This document shows, one piece after another, positions 1-6,306 of a stretch of DNA of 9,305 nt. The position numbers and the translations under genes are program-made. The notes under the pieces were generated by a model, which was not told the origin of the DNA, ran no database searches, and saw only the letters and a program-made list of their open reading frames with translations. Position 1 is the first letter of the stretch, and every line of letters begins with the position of its first letter. Source of the stretch: JBFGWM01 sp041588495 (GTDB lineage: Bacteria; Pseudomonadota; Gammaproteobacteria; Pseudomonadales; JBFGWM01); assembly GCA_041588495.1 (NCBI GenBank), contig JBFGWM010000103.1:1-9305 (forward strand). Reading direction: 5' to 3'.

Positions 1-518
1 TCCGCCTCGTCCGAGAAGAGGACCGCGTCGCCGTCGAACGCGAAGCGCAGTTCGTCGGTATCGCTGCCGCGGGCGCGGGACGGCAGGATGGTCGCCGCGG
101 CGTGGCCGTCATCCAGGGCCCGGCGCACGTCGTCCGGGTCGGTGGACAGGAACAACTGGCTGCCGAACCCGCTGACGTAGCGATAAGGGCTCTGCCCGCC
201 ACAGAACGCGGCCCGGGTGATCTTCAGCCCGTGGTGTTCGATCGAATTGAAGACGCGCAGCCCGGTATCGGCGCTGTTGCGGGACAGGAGGATGATCTCC
301 ACCCGCGGCTCGCCATCGAGGAGGTCATTGATGCGCAGCAGCTTGCGCGCCAGGCTGAAGGCCTGACCGGGCTCCAGCACGCGTTCCTCGTTGTCGATCT
401 GGTACTGCCGGTACGCGTCCAGGCCCTCCTCGCGGAACACCCGGTCGCTCTCCTCGAGGTCGAACATTGCACTGGAGGTGATCGCCACCACCAGGCGGTT
501 GCCGAGATCCTTGCCCAT
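1..518 (-). CDS. Cytosolic 5'-nucleotidase, cN-I family (partial, 3' end outside window)
   Basis: Predicted to dephosphorylate nucleoside 5'-monophosphates in the cytoplasm. The reading frame is open from ATG at 518 down to the left edge, giving 172 visible residues with no stop, so the C-terminal part is missing. Visible landmarks are FDLEES (about residues 19-24), LLSRNSADTGLRVFNSIEH (78-96), FCGGQSPYRY (105-114) and FDGDAVLFSDE (161-171). The last is the HAD-like aspartate motif characteristic of the cN-I 5'-nucleotidase family (Pfam PF06189). The family assignment is from recognition of these motifs; substrate preference cannot be read from them. The start is supported by a good AGGAG ribosome-binding site (525-529) about 6 bases upstream, and by a TATAAT box further upstream on the same strand. 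The gene is divergent from the ABC1-type kinase. It looks intact as far as it is visible. Confidence 0.88.
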   Translation of the reverse strand, partial: MGKDLGNRLVVAITSSAMFDLEESDRVFREEGLDAYRQYQIDNEERVLEPGQAFSLARKLLRINDLLDGEPRVEIILLSRNSADTGLRVFNSIEHHGLKITRAAFCGGQSPYRYVSGFGSQLFLSTDPDDVRRALDDGHAAATILPSRARGSDTDELRFAFDGDAVLFSDEA

Positions 519-545
519 GACTCGCTCCTGTAACCTGTCGGGACG

Positions 546-574
546 ATTATAGGCCTGCCCGGAGGCTCGCCAGG
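546..574 (-). promoter_or_regulatory. Candidate sigma-70 promoter for the 5'-nucleotidase gene
   Basis: Read on the minus strand, 546-551 is a perfect TATAAT. Seventeen bases upstream of it lies CCTGGC (569-574), or CTGGCG with a 16-base spacer; the latter matches TTGACA at only 3 of 6 positions. Transcription would begin near 539 and leave a leader of about 20 bases containing the AGGAG site. The -10 is convincing and the -35 is weak. Confidence 0.5.
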
Positions 575-610
575 TGAGCCCGCAAACGCGCAAGCGGCGC
601 GCGAAAACGG

Positions 611-616
611 TATAAT
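611..616 (+). promoter_or_regulatory. Candidate -10 box for the ABC1-type kinase gene
   Basis: A perfect TATAAT followed by GCCG stands 37 bases before the kinase start codon. No recognisable -35 hexamer is found 16-18 bases upstream (the region reads around GCGCAA), so activity may depend on an activator or on discriminator contacts. The same decamer TATAATGCCG recurs before metH at 6970-6979. Confidence 0.5.
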
Positions 617-653
617 GCCGCGTCCAGACTCACCGTAACCAATTGCAGGAACA

Positions 654-1949
654 ATGGAAACACTCTCGGTTTTCCGCCAGACGCTGAAGGGCGCGCTGCG
701 CATCGGCCAGACCGGCCGTATCCTCGCCGTGACCGGGGCCCGCTGGCTCACCGGCGATCGTCCGCCGACGCCGCGCCTGCTGCGTCGCACCTTCGAGCGC
801 CTCGGCTCCACCTATATCAAGCTGGGCCAGTTCATCGCCAGTTCCCCCTCGATTTTCCCCCTGGAATACGTCGAGGAGTTCCAGTACTGCCTGGACCGCA
901 CCGAGCCGCTGCCCTTCCGCATCATGGAAAAGGTCATCCGCGAGGGGCTGGAGCAGCCCATCGACGAGGTCTTCGCCGAAATCAATCCCGAACCCCTGGC
1001 CTCCGCATCCATCGCGCAAGTGTACGCCGCGCGGCTTGTCACCGGCGAGGAAGTGGTGATCAAGGTGCAGAAACCGGGGGTGCAGGACATCCTGCTCACC
1101 GACCTCAATTTCCTCTACGTCAGCGCCCGGGTGATGGAGTTCATCGCCCCGCAGCTGGCGCGCACCTCCCTCTCCGGGATCATCAACGAGATCCAGCGCA
1201 CCATGATGGAGGAATGCGACTTCTACAAGGAGGCCGCCAACCTCGAGACCTTCGCCAAGTTCCTCGAGGACAGCGGGAACAAGATGGCGGTGGTACCCCG
1301 CGTCTATCCCGAGGCCTCGTCGATGAAGGTGCTGACCATGGAGCGCCTGCACGGGGTGCCGCTCACCGACCTGGAAAGCATCCGCAAGTACTCGGACAAC
1401 CCCGAGCAGACCCTGATCACGGCCATGAACACCTGGTTCGACAGCCTCATGGGCTGCGAATTCTTCCACGCGGACGTGCATGCCGGAAACCTCATGGTGC
1501 TCACCGACGGCCGCATCGGCTTCATCGACTTCGGCATCGTCGGGCGGATCCGCCGGGAAACCTGGACCGCCATGGCCGCGTTCATGACCTCCATCGCGAT
1601 GGCCGATTTCCGCACCATGGCGGAGTCCATGGCCACCATCGGCATCACCAAGGACAAGGTCGACACCGCGCAACTGGCCAGCGACCTCGAGGACCTGTAC
1701 GCCCGCTTCCGTTATTTCGATCCGGAGAGCATGATCTCGGGCGGCGTCGAGGAGCAGGAGATCAACCGGGTCATGCTGGACATCGTGGAACTGGGCGAGC
1801 GCCACGGGATCCGCTTCCCCCGCGAATTCGCCCTGCTGTTGAAGCAGTTCCTCTACTTCGACCGCTTCACCCGCATCCTGTCGCCGGATCTCAACTTCAT
1901 CCTCGACGACCGGGTGTCGATGTTGCCCGAAAACCTCCTGCGCCACTGA
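654..1949 (+). CDS. ABC1/AarF/UbiB-family atypical kinase-like protein
   Basis: A 431-residue member of the ABC1 (UbiB/ADCK) family of atypical protein-kinase-like ATPases, which in characterised members supports ubiquinone synthesis or related isoprenoid-lipid metabolism. Visible motifs: the family-specific KxGQ motif as KLGQF (56-60) followed by SIFP; the alanine-rich loop that replaces the P-loop, as LASASIAQV (115-123); the nucleotide-binding lysine K137 in VVIKVQKPG; the EExDFxxEAxNLE segment (186-198); the catalytic loop HADVHAGN (272-279); and the metal-binding DFG (292-294). All catalytic positions are present. It is shorter than E. coli UbiB (about 546 residues), and I see no C-terminal hydrophobic pair like UbiB's membrane anchor, so it may be soluble or peripheral and is not called ubiB here. 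No ubiE or ubiJ is adjacent. The start is supported by AGGA (647-650) a few bases upstream and TATAAT at 611-616. Family certain; substrate unknown. Confidence 0.9.
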   Translation: METLSVFRQTLKGALRIGQTGRILAVTGARWLTGDRPPTPRLLRRTFERLGSTYIKLGQFIASSPSIFPLEYVEEFQYCLDRTEPLPFRIMEKVIREGLEQPIDEVFAEINPEPLASASIAQVYAARLVTGEEVVIKVQKPGVQDILLTDLNFLYVSARVMEFIAPQLARTSLSGIINEIQRTMMEECDFYKEAANLETFAKFLEDSGNKMAVVPRVYPEASSMKVLTMERLHGVPLTDLESIRKYSDNPEQTLITAMNTWFDSLMGCEFFHADVHAGNLMVLTDGRIGFIDFGIVGRIRRETWTAMAAFMTSIAMADFRTMAESMATIGITKDKVDTAQLASDLEDLYARFRYFDPESMISGGVEEQEINRVMLDIVELGERHGIRFPREFALLLKQFLYFDRFTRILSPDLNFILDDRVSMLPENLLRH

Positions 1950-2002
1950 GTACCCGTGAACAATCCCCGGGAAAAGTCCCCGCGAACGGAACGTTTTGGC
2001 GA

Positions 2003-2008
2003 TACAAT
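2003..2008 (+). promoter_or_regulatory. Possible -10 box before the DAHP synthase gene
   Basis: TACAAT lies in a relatively AT-rich patch of the 77-base gap between the kinase stop and the DAHP synthase start. No good -35 element is seen at the expected distance. Transcription would start near 2015, leaving only about 12 bases before the ATG at 2027 but about 50 before the ATG at 2066. I see no TyrR box (TGTAAA-N6-TTTACA type) in this gap. Confidence 0.25.
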
Positions 2009-2026
2009 ACCTCCAAGAGCAAGCTC

Positions 2027-3145
2027 ATGAACTCCACCACTGACCTGTCGGGCACCGATGCCGCAATGACCGAAACCAGACTGCAGAACGTCAACGTTCT
2101 TTCCCAGGACGTGCTGATCACGCCCAAGGAACTGAAGGAGATGATCCCGGTCACCGAGACCGCGCGGGAGACCGTGCTGCGTTCCCGGGAAGCCGTGCAG
2201 AACATCCTGGACCGCAAGGACCATCGCATCATGGTGGTGGTCGGGCCCTGCTCGATCCACGACCCCAAGGCCGCCCGCGAGTACGCCGGACGCCTGCGCG
2301 AACTGGCCGCGGAGGTCTCCGACACCCTGTACATCGTCATGCGGGTCTACTTCGAGAAACCGCGCACCACGGTCGGCTGGAAGGGCCTCATCAACGACCC
2401 GTTCATGGACGACTCGTTCCAGATCGACAAGGGCCTGGAAATCGGCCGCCGCCTGCTCCTCGACATTGCCGAGATGGGCCTGCCGGCCGGTACCGAGGCC
2501 CTCGACCCGATCTCGCCCCAGTACGTCCAGGACCTGATCACCTGGTCGGCCATCGGTGCGCGTACCACGGAGTCCCAGACCCACCGCGAGATGTCCAGCG
2601 GCCTGTCCACCGCGGTCGGCTTCAAGAATGGCACCGACGGCGGACTCGGCGTGGCCATCAACGCCCTGCAGTCGGTGGCGCACCCGCACAGTTTCCTGGG
2701 CATCAACCAGAACGGCCAGGTCTCGGTGATCCGCACCAACGGCAACCCGTATGCACACATCGTGCTGCGTGGCGGGGGCGGCAAGCCGAATTACGACTCG
2801 GTCAGCGTGGCCCTCTGCGAGCAGGAACTGGAAGCCGCCGGCATCCGCCCCAACATCATGGTCGACTGCAGCCACGCCAACTCCAACAAGGACCCGGGCC
2901 TGCAGCCCCTGGTGGTGGAAAACATCGCCAACCAGATCCTCGAGGGCAACCGCTCGATCATCGGCCTGATGCTGGAGAGCAACCTCGGCTGGGGCAACCA
3001 GAAGATTTCCGGGGACCTGTCCGAACTGCAATACGGCGTGTCGGTCACCGATGCCTGCATCGACTGGGATACGACCCACAAATGCCTGACCGAAATGCGT
3101 GAGCGCCTGCGCGAGGTGCTCCCCCAGCGCAACACAGCAGGCTGA
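2027..3145 (+). CDS. aroF: 3-deoxy-7-phosphoheptulonate (DAHP) synthase, class I, AroF-like
   Basis: Condenses phosphoenolpyruvate and erythrose-4-phosphate to DAHP, the first step of the shikimate pathway, in the cytoplasm. The 372-residue product is collinear with E. coli AroF/AroG. The four metal ligands are recognisable: C75 in GPCSIHDP, H283 in DCSHANSNKD, E317 in LMLESN and D342 in SVTDAC. Also present are the substrate-binding segments MRVYFEKPRTTVGW (105-118) and GFKNGTDGG (198-206). The N-terminal LQNVNV and the DPISPQY segment resemble the tyrosine-sensitive AroF isozyme (LNNVHI with Asn8, and DPNSPQY), so tyrosine control is likely but inferred. The frame stays open for 813 bases upstream inside the kinase gene, so the start must be chosen: ATG 2027 has a weak AAGAG upstream, while ATG 2066 would give 359 residues, closer to E. 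coli AroF (356), but has no clear ribosome-binding site. The symbol could equally be aroG. Confidence 0.93.
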   Translation: MNSTTDLSGTDAAMTETRLQNVNVLSQDVLITPKELKEMIPVTETARETVLRSREAVQNILDRKDHRIMVVVGPCSIHDPKAAREYAGRLRELAAEVSDTLYIVMRVYFEKPRTTVGWKGLINDPFMDDSFQIDKGLEIGRRLLLDIAEMGLPAGTEALDPISPQYVQDLITWSAIGARTTESQTHREMSSGLSTAVGFKNGTDGGLGVAINALQSVAHPHSFLGINQNGQVSVIRTNGNPYAHIVLRGGGGKPNYDSVSVALCEQELEAAGIRPNIMVDCSHANSNKDPGLQPLVVENIANQILEGNRSIIGLMLESNLGWGNQKISGDLSELQYGVSVTDACIDWDTTHKCLTEMRERLREVLPQRNTAG

Positions 3146-3177
3146 GGGGCCTCACCAGCAGGGCAAGGGAAATCCAC

Positions 3178-3669
3178 ATGGCCGCAAGCAACAAGTTCGC
3201 CTCCGCGATCGAGAAGATCAGCCTGCTCCCGCAACCGGTGCGCGGCAAGGCGGTCACCACCCTGTTCGGAGCGGTGGTCAAGTTCTTCCGCACCGGGCGC
3301 CTGGAAATCCTCGAACTCGAGCCGAACCGCGCACACCTGCGCATGAAGAACCGCAAGCGCGTCCAGAACCACATCGGCACCCCCCACGCCGCGGCCATGG
3401 CCCTGCTCGCGGAGTCGGCGACCGGGCTCGTCGTCGGCATGAACCTGCCGGACGACCGCGTGCCCGTGCTGAAGACCCTGCACGTCGACTACGTGAAGCG
3501 CGCCACCGGAGGCCTCGAGGCGGTGGCCAGGCTCACCGACGCCGACATTCAGCGCATCCAGTCGGAACCCAAGGGCGACGTGGTGGTGCCGGTCACCGTC
3601 ACTGACAGCAAGGGTGTCGTGCCCATCGAGTGCCAGATCACCTGGGCGTGGACCCCCAAGCGCCGCTAG
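3178..3669 (+). CDS. DUF4442 hotdog-fold protein (possible acyl-CoA thioesterase)
   Basis: A 163-residue soluble protein recognised as a DUF4442-type hotdog-fold protein, related to PaaI/YiiD-C thioesterase-like domains. The diagnostic stretch is NHIGTPHAAAMALLAESATG (residues 64-83): the hotdog helix with N64, H65, G67, H70 and E79, where hotdog thioesterases usually carry catalytic residues. A later YVKRATGG (105-112) matches the beta-strand and turn that follow. No signal peptide or membrane segment is seen. A clear AAGGGA ribosome-binding site (3165-3170) lies 7 bases before the ATG, and the gene begins 32 bases after the DAHP synthase stop, suggesting co-transcription. Members of this family are widespread and largely uncharacterised. 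Thioesterase activity is inference, and nothing here shows the substrate. Confidence 0.8.
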   Translation: MAASNKFASAIEKISLLPQPVRGKAVTTLFGAVVKFFRTGRLEILELEPNRAHLRMKNRKRVQNHIGTPHAAAMALLAESATGLVVGMNLPDDRVPVLKTLHVDYVKRATGGLEAVARLTDADIQRIQSEPKGDVVVPVTVTDSKGVVPIECQITWAWTPKRR

Positions 3670-3721
3670 CCGCCCTGCCCCGCCCCTTCTCCTCCGAACC
3701 GCTCCCGCCTGCCCGGCGCCA

Positions 3722-3744
3722 CGCACGGTCCGTGCGCGCTTTGT
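3722..3744 (+). terminator. GC-rich palindrome with short T-rich tail, possible terminator
   Basis: Perfect 7-base arms, CGCACGG (3722-3728) and CCGTGCG (3730-3736), flank a single T. As RNA this folds to a stem of about 6 bp with a 3-base loop, followed by CGCTTTG. It lies 52 bases after the DUF4442 stop. The T run is only three bases, so termination is uncertain; it could instead be an operator for the following gene pair. The rest of the 3670-3792 gap holds a C-rich stretch (3670-3720) and a TATGCT element (3746-3751) that might be a -10 box without a clear -35. Confidence 0.35.
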
Positions 3745-3792
3745 CTATGCTACGAGTAGGGATATTGACCCGGTCCGGGATACGCGCGGCAC

Positions 3793-4188
3793 ATGGATCT
3801 TTACGAAGTCATCGAGATCATCAACAACCTCGAAAGCCGCATCAACACGGCCCGCAACTATTTCGCGCTCGTGGTCCTGGCCACGGTGGGCTGGCTGTTC
3901 AGCCGCGGCGAGAACCCGCTCCAACTGCTCGACGGCATCATGCTCGCGGTGGGCCTCTCGATCTTCTTCGCGCTGAACATCGTCATGTACATGCGCGCGG
4001 CCTCCATGCTGAAGGGCGCCCTGCAGGAACGCGCGGCGATCGTCGCCCAGAGCGAGGTTCATTCGGACGAATTCCGCCGCAAGCTGCTCAAGGAAAGTAT
4101 CGGCGTGGAAATGCACCTGTTCTGGATCGTCCACCTGGTGGTGGACGGGCTGGTGCTGGCAGCGATCTTCATCAATATCGACTACTGA
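3793..4188 (+). CDS. Small membrane protein of unknown function, about three TM helices
   Basis: I do not recognise this 131-residue protein. It opens with an amphipathic, charged segment (1-22: MDLYEVIEIINNLESRINTA onward), then shows three hydrophobic stretches: about 23-37 (FALVVLATVGWLF), about 46-66 (LDGIMLAVGLSIFFALNIVMY) and about 108-128 (HLFWIVHLVVDGLVLAAIFI). Between the second and third is a charged 37-residue region (70-107) rich in K, R and E, possibly coiled coil. The third segment carries two histidines (108 and 114) and an aspartate (118), unusual inside a membrane helix. Codon usage is like that of its neighbours, so a spurious frame is unlikely. The ribosome-binding site is weak (GGGATA or GCGG before the ATG). 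The stop codon is 7 bases before the lipoprotein start, so the two are almost certainly co-transcribed and probably translationally coupled. Function unknown. Confidence 0.75.
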   Translation: MDLYEVIEIINNLESRINTARNYFALVVLATVGWLFSRGENPLQLLDGIMLAVGLSIFFALNIVMYMRAASMLKGALQERAAIVAQSEVHSDEFRRKLLKESIGVEMHLFWIVHLVVDGLVLAAIFINIDY

Positions 4189-4195
4189 GCCACCC

Positions 4196-5566
4196 ATGTC
4201 CGCCCTGCGAACAGCAGCCTGCCTTGTTGTACTGGCCTGCATCGCCGTGGCCTGTACCACGGCCTCGAAGCCGGACCTGCGTCGCCTGTACGCGATGCGC
4301 GCCAGTTACGCGGAACAGCCACCGCTGATCGTTATTCCCGGGATCATGGGCTCGGAACTGGTCGACCGCGAGAGCGGCGCCGAGGCCTGGCCCGGAAACT
4401 GGTGGAAACTGGCGACCAGCCGCTATGCCGACCTGGCGCTGGACATCGACCCACAGACCCTGGAGCCGCGCCCCAGCCGCCTGGTACCCGCCGATATCAC
4501 CGAGCAGGCCCTCGGCATCGATTTCTACGGGCAGTTACTGCACACCCTGATCCGCTTCGGCGGCTACGTGCGCAGCGAGCCCGGCGAGCCCGCGCCAGCG
4601 GATGCCCCACCCCGGCTTTACGTGTTCGCCTACGACTGGCGCCAGGACAACGTGGAGACCGCGCGCCGCCTTGATGCGCTGGTCGAGCAGGTCCGCCGGG
4701 ACCACGGCGACCCGGATCTCAAGGTCGACGTGGTCGCCCACAGCATGGGCGGACTCGTGGTGCGTTACTACCTGCGCTACGGCACCACGGACGTGCTCGA
4801 CGACAACGAGTTCCCGGTGAACCTGCACGGCGCGAACCGGATTCGCCGGGTGGTACTGCTGGGGACGCCCAACCTGGGGTCCATCACCTCGCTGCACTCG
4901 TTCCTGAAAGGCATCCGCGTCGGCCTGCGCAGGATCCCGCCCGAGGTACTGGCGACCATGCCCAGTATCTACCAACTCTTCCCGCACCCGATTCTCGACT
5001 GGCTGATCACCGCCGAGGGCCGGCCCCTGGACCGCGACCTGTTCTCCCGGGAACTCTGGGAGCGCTTCCAATGGTCCATTTTCGAGCCCGCGCTGGCCGC
5101 TCGACTGGCCGCCGAGGGACACGACATGGACACCCTCCGCGCCTGGTTCGGCAAGCGCCTGGAACGCGCGCGGCGTTTCGTGTGGTCACTGAGCGTGGCG
5201 CTCCCCGAATCACCCATCCAGTTCATCGTGCTCGGCGGAGACTGCCGGCTCACCCCGGCGCGGGCGCTGGTCGAGGAGGTCGATGGCGAATCGGTGATCC
5301 GCCTCTACCCGGGGGAGATCAAGCGGCCCGTGGCGGGCGTCGACTACGAGCAACTGATGCTGGAACCCGGCGACGGCCGCGTCACCAAGCCCTCGCTGCT
5401 GGCCCGCGACAGCCTCGACCCCTCGGTTCCACGCCACGAGTGGTCGTTCTTCCCCCTCGCGTTCTCGTTCAGCCTGTGCGAGGACCACGACACCCTGACT
5501 GGCAACATCAACTTCCAGGACAACCTGCTCAACGTGCTGCTGACACGCACCCGCGACGGGCAGTGA
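4196..5566 (+). CDS. LCAT-like alpha/beta hydrolase lipoprotein (putative lipase/acyltransferase)
   Basis: A 456-residue predicted lipoprotein of the lecithin:cholesterol acyltransferase-like hydrolase family (Pfam PF02450 type). The N-terminus has a short hydrophobic signal ending in cysteine, with possible lipobox cysteines C15 (VLAC) or C20 (AVAC); neither is a perfect LAGC, but the arrangement is typical. Export and membrane anchoring are therefore inferred. Catalytic features are clear: the oxyanion-side loop VIPGIMGSEL (46-55), the nucleophile elbow AHSMGG with S183, an aspartate in GDGRVT (D393), and a histidine in CEDHDTLTGN (H431), giving the Ser-Asp-His order and spacing of the family. 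Also visible are FAYDWRQ (144-150) and LLGTPNLGS (221-229). Such proteins hydrolyse or transfer acyl chains of phospholipids or glycerides; which one cannot be told here. The start at 4196 has no strong ribosome-binding site and may rely on coupling to the upstream gene. The triad is intact and the gene appears full length. Confidence 0.88.
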   Translation: MSALRTAACLVVLACIAVACTTASKPDLRRLYAMRASYAEQPPLIVIPGIMGSELVDRESGAEAWPGNWWKLATSRYADLALDIDPQTLEPRPSRLVPADITEQALGIDFYGQLLHTLIRFGGYVRSEPGEPAPADAPPRLYVFAYDWRQDNVETARRLDALVEQVRRDHGDPDLKVDVVAHSMGGLVVRYYLRYGTTDVLDDNEFPVNLHGANRIRRVVLLGTPNLGSITSLHSFLKGIRVGLRRIPPEVLATMPSIYQLFPHPILDWLITAEGRPLDRDLFSRELWERFQWSIFEPALAARLAAEGHDMDTLRAWFGKRLERARRFVWSLSVALPESPIQFIVLGGDCRLTPARALVEEVDGESVIRLYPGEIKRPVAGVDYEQLMLEPGDGRVTKPSLLARDSLDPSVPRHEWSFFPLAFSFSLCEDHDTLTGNINFQDNLLNVLLTRTRDGQ

Positions 5567-5581
5567 GGGTGGGGAATGGAA

Positions 5582-5605
5582 ACGTCCCGCGAGCGCGGGC
5601 GCCGT
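5582..5605. terminator. Hairpin between convergent genes, possible bidirectional terminator
   Basis: The 38-base gap between the lipoprotein stop and the TetR-type stop contains CCCGC (5586-5590) and GCGGG (5595-5599) around a GAGC loop, with an outer ACG (5582-5584) able to pair with CGT (5603-5605) across an internal loop. There is no U tract on either strand, so an intrinsic terminator is not proven. Position between convergent genes is the main argument. Confidence 0.3.
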
Positions 5606-6186
5606 CAGGCGATGACGGAGAACGCGGTGTCCACGGACTCGCGGAGTTCCTGGCGTGTGGCGCCACTGCGGGCCCGCGTGCGCAAGCCGAGCATGGTGTC
5701 CACCAGGAAACGCGCGAGCCGGTCCGGATCGCTGGTCGCGGCGACCTGCTCCCGGGCCTGGGCCCGGCACAGCGTGTCGCGGAAAACCTCCTCGACGCGG
5801 GCCAGTTTGGCATTGGCCTGCGCGGCCAGGTCCTGGTCCAGTTGGGACTGCTCGCTGACGGTGTTGGCCACCAGGCAGCCCTTCTGCAGCAGGTCCTCCG
5901 GCAGGTCCAGCAGCGCCACGTCGAAGAACCGGCGCAGCGCGCCCAGGGGATCCGTCTGATCGGCGAAGACGCTCGCGACCATCTCGCGGAGCATCCCGTC
6001 GTAGCGTTCGAGCGCCTCGAGGAACAGGCTGCGCTTGTCACGGAACGCGGCATACAGGCTGCCGCGGTTGATCTGCATGACGTCCAGCAACGCCTGCACG
6101 GAAGTGCTTGAGTAGCCGCGGGCCCAGAACAGGTGCATGGCGGAATCGAGAACCTCGTCGCGGACGAATTCAGCGGGCCTGGGCAT
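5605..6186 (-). CDS. TetR/AcrR-family transcriptional regulator
   Basis: A 193-residue DNA-binding repressor-like protein. The N-terminal domain (about 1-60) is a typical TetR head: MPRPAEFVRDEVLDSAMHLF, then the helix-turn-helix in VQALLDVMQINRGSLYAAF (30-48) and DKRSLFLEAL. The C-terminal ligand domain contains QKGCLVANT (102-109), with C104 in the GCL segment; a cysteine at the corresponding GCL of E. coli NemR (Cys106) is a redox sensor, so sensing of electrophiles or oxidants is possible but inferred. C140 is the other cysteine. The frame stays open 34 codons further upstream. ATG at 6186 is chosen because the domain starts there as in relatives and a GAGG lies 10-13 bases before it. The gene is convergent with the lipoprotein and downstream of nfuA on the same strand. 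No efflux or enoate-reductase gene is in view, so its target is unknown; autoregulation is the default guess. Confidence 0.9.
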   Translation of the reverse strand: MPRPAEFVRDEVLDSAMHLFWARGYSSTSVQALLDVMQINRGSLYAAFRDKRSLFLEALERYDGMLREMVASVFADQTDPLGALRRFFDVALLDLPEDLLQKGCLVANTVSEQSQLDQDLAAQANAKLARVEEVFRDTLCRAQAREQVAATSDPDRLARFLVDTMLGLRTRARSGATRQELRESVDTAFSVIA

Positions 6187-6230
6187 GGACGGGTTGCCTC
6201 GCGGGTGGAGATGGCGCGTACAGGGAGGTG

Positions 6231-6259
6231 AGTATATATCCGGATCGTGAATGCGACCA
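6231..6259 (-). promoter_or_regulatory. Candidate promoter and operator region of the TetR-type gene
   Basis: On the minus strand, 6231-6236 reads TATACT within an AT-rich TATATACT, which stands out in GC-rich surroundings. TGGTCG (6254-6259) sits 17 bases upstream as a 3-of-6 match to the -35. The spacer contains the 8-base palindrome ATCCGGAT (6238-6245), a plausible half-site or core for autorepression. The leader to the ATG would be about 40 bases. The remainder of the 6187-6306 gap shows no small ORF or strong terminator for nfuA. Confidence 0.4.
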
Positions 6260-6306
6260 GAATCTACCGGGCACGGCCGCGCTCGCACCCTGACCGGAAC
6301 CCCGAC

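Noticed and set aside
102..533. 143-residue plus-strand open frame at the left edge
   Set aside because: It lies antisense to the 5'-nucleotidase, which has clear family motifs, a good ribosome-binding site and a TATAAT box.
630..1946. 438-residue open frame on the minus strand covering almost the whole ABC1 kinase gene
   Set aside because: It is antisense to a gene with clear kinase motifs, its composition is dominated by H, D, G, V, L and E as expected from the complement of high-GC codons, and no protein family is recognisable.
1970..2001. Small inverted repeat AACG/CGTT with outer CGC/GCG as a terminator after the kinase gene
   Set aside because: A four-base inner stem with bulges and no T run is below what chance would give in GC-rich DNA.
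1853..3079. 408-residue minus-strand open frame opposite the DAHP synthase
   Set aside because: Shadow of the conserved aroF reading frame with the same low-information composition.
1214..3145. A 643-residue reading of the DAHP synthase frame starting inside the kinase gene, as if a fusion
   Set aside because: The first 271 codons are the kinase gene read out of frame, are rich in R, H, P and G, and match no family; the synthase starts at 2027 or 2066.
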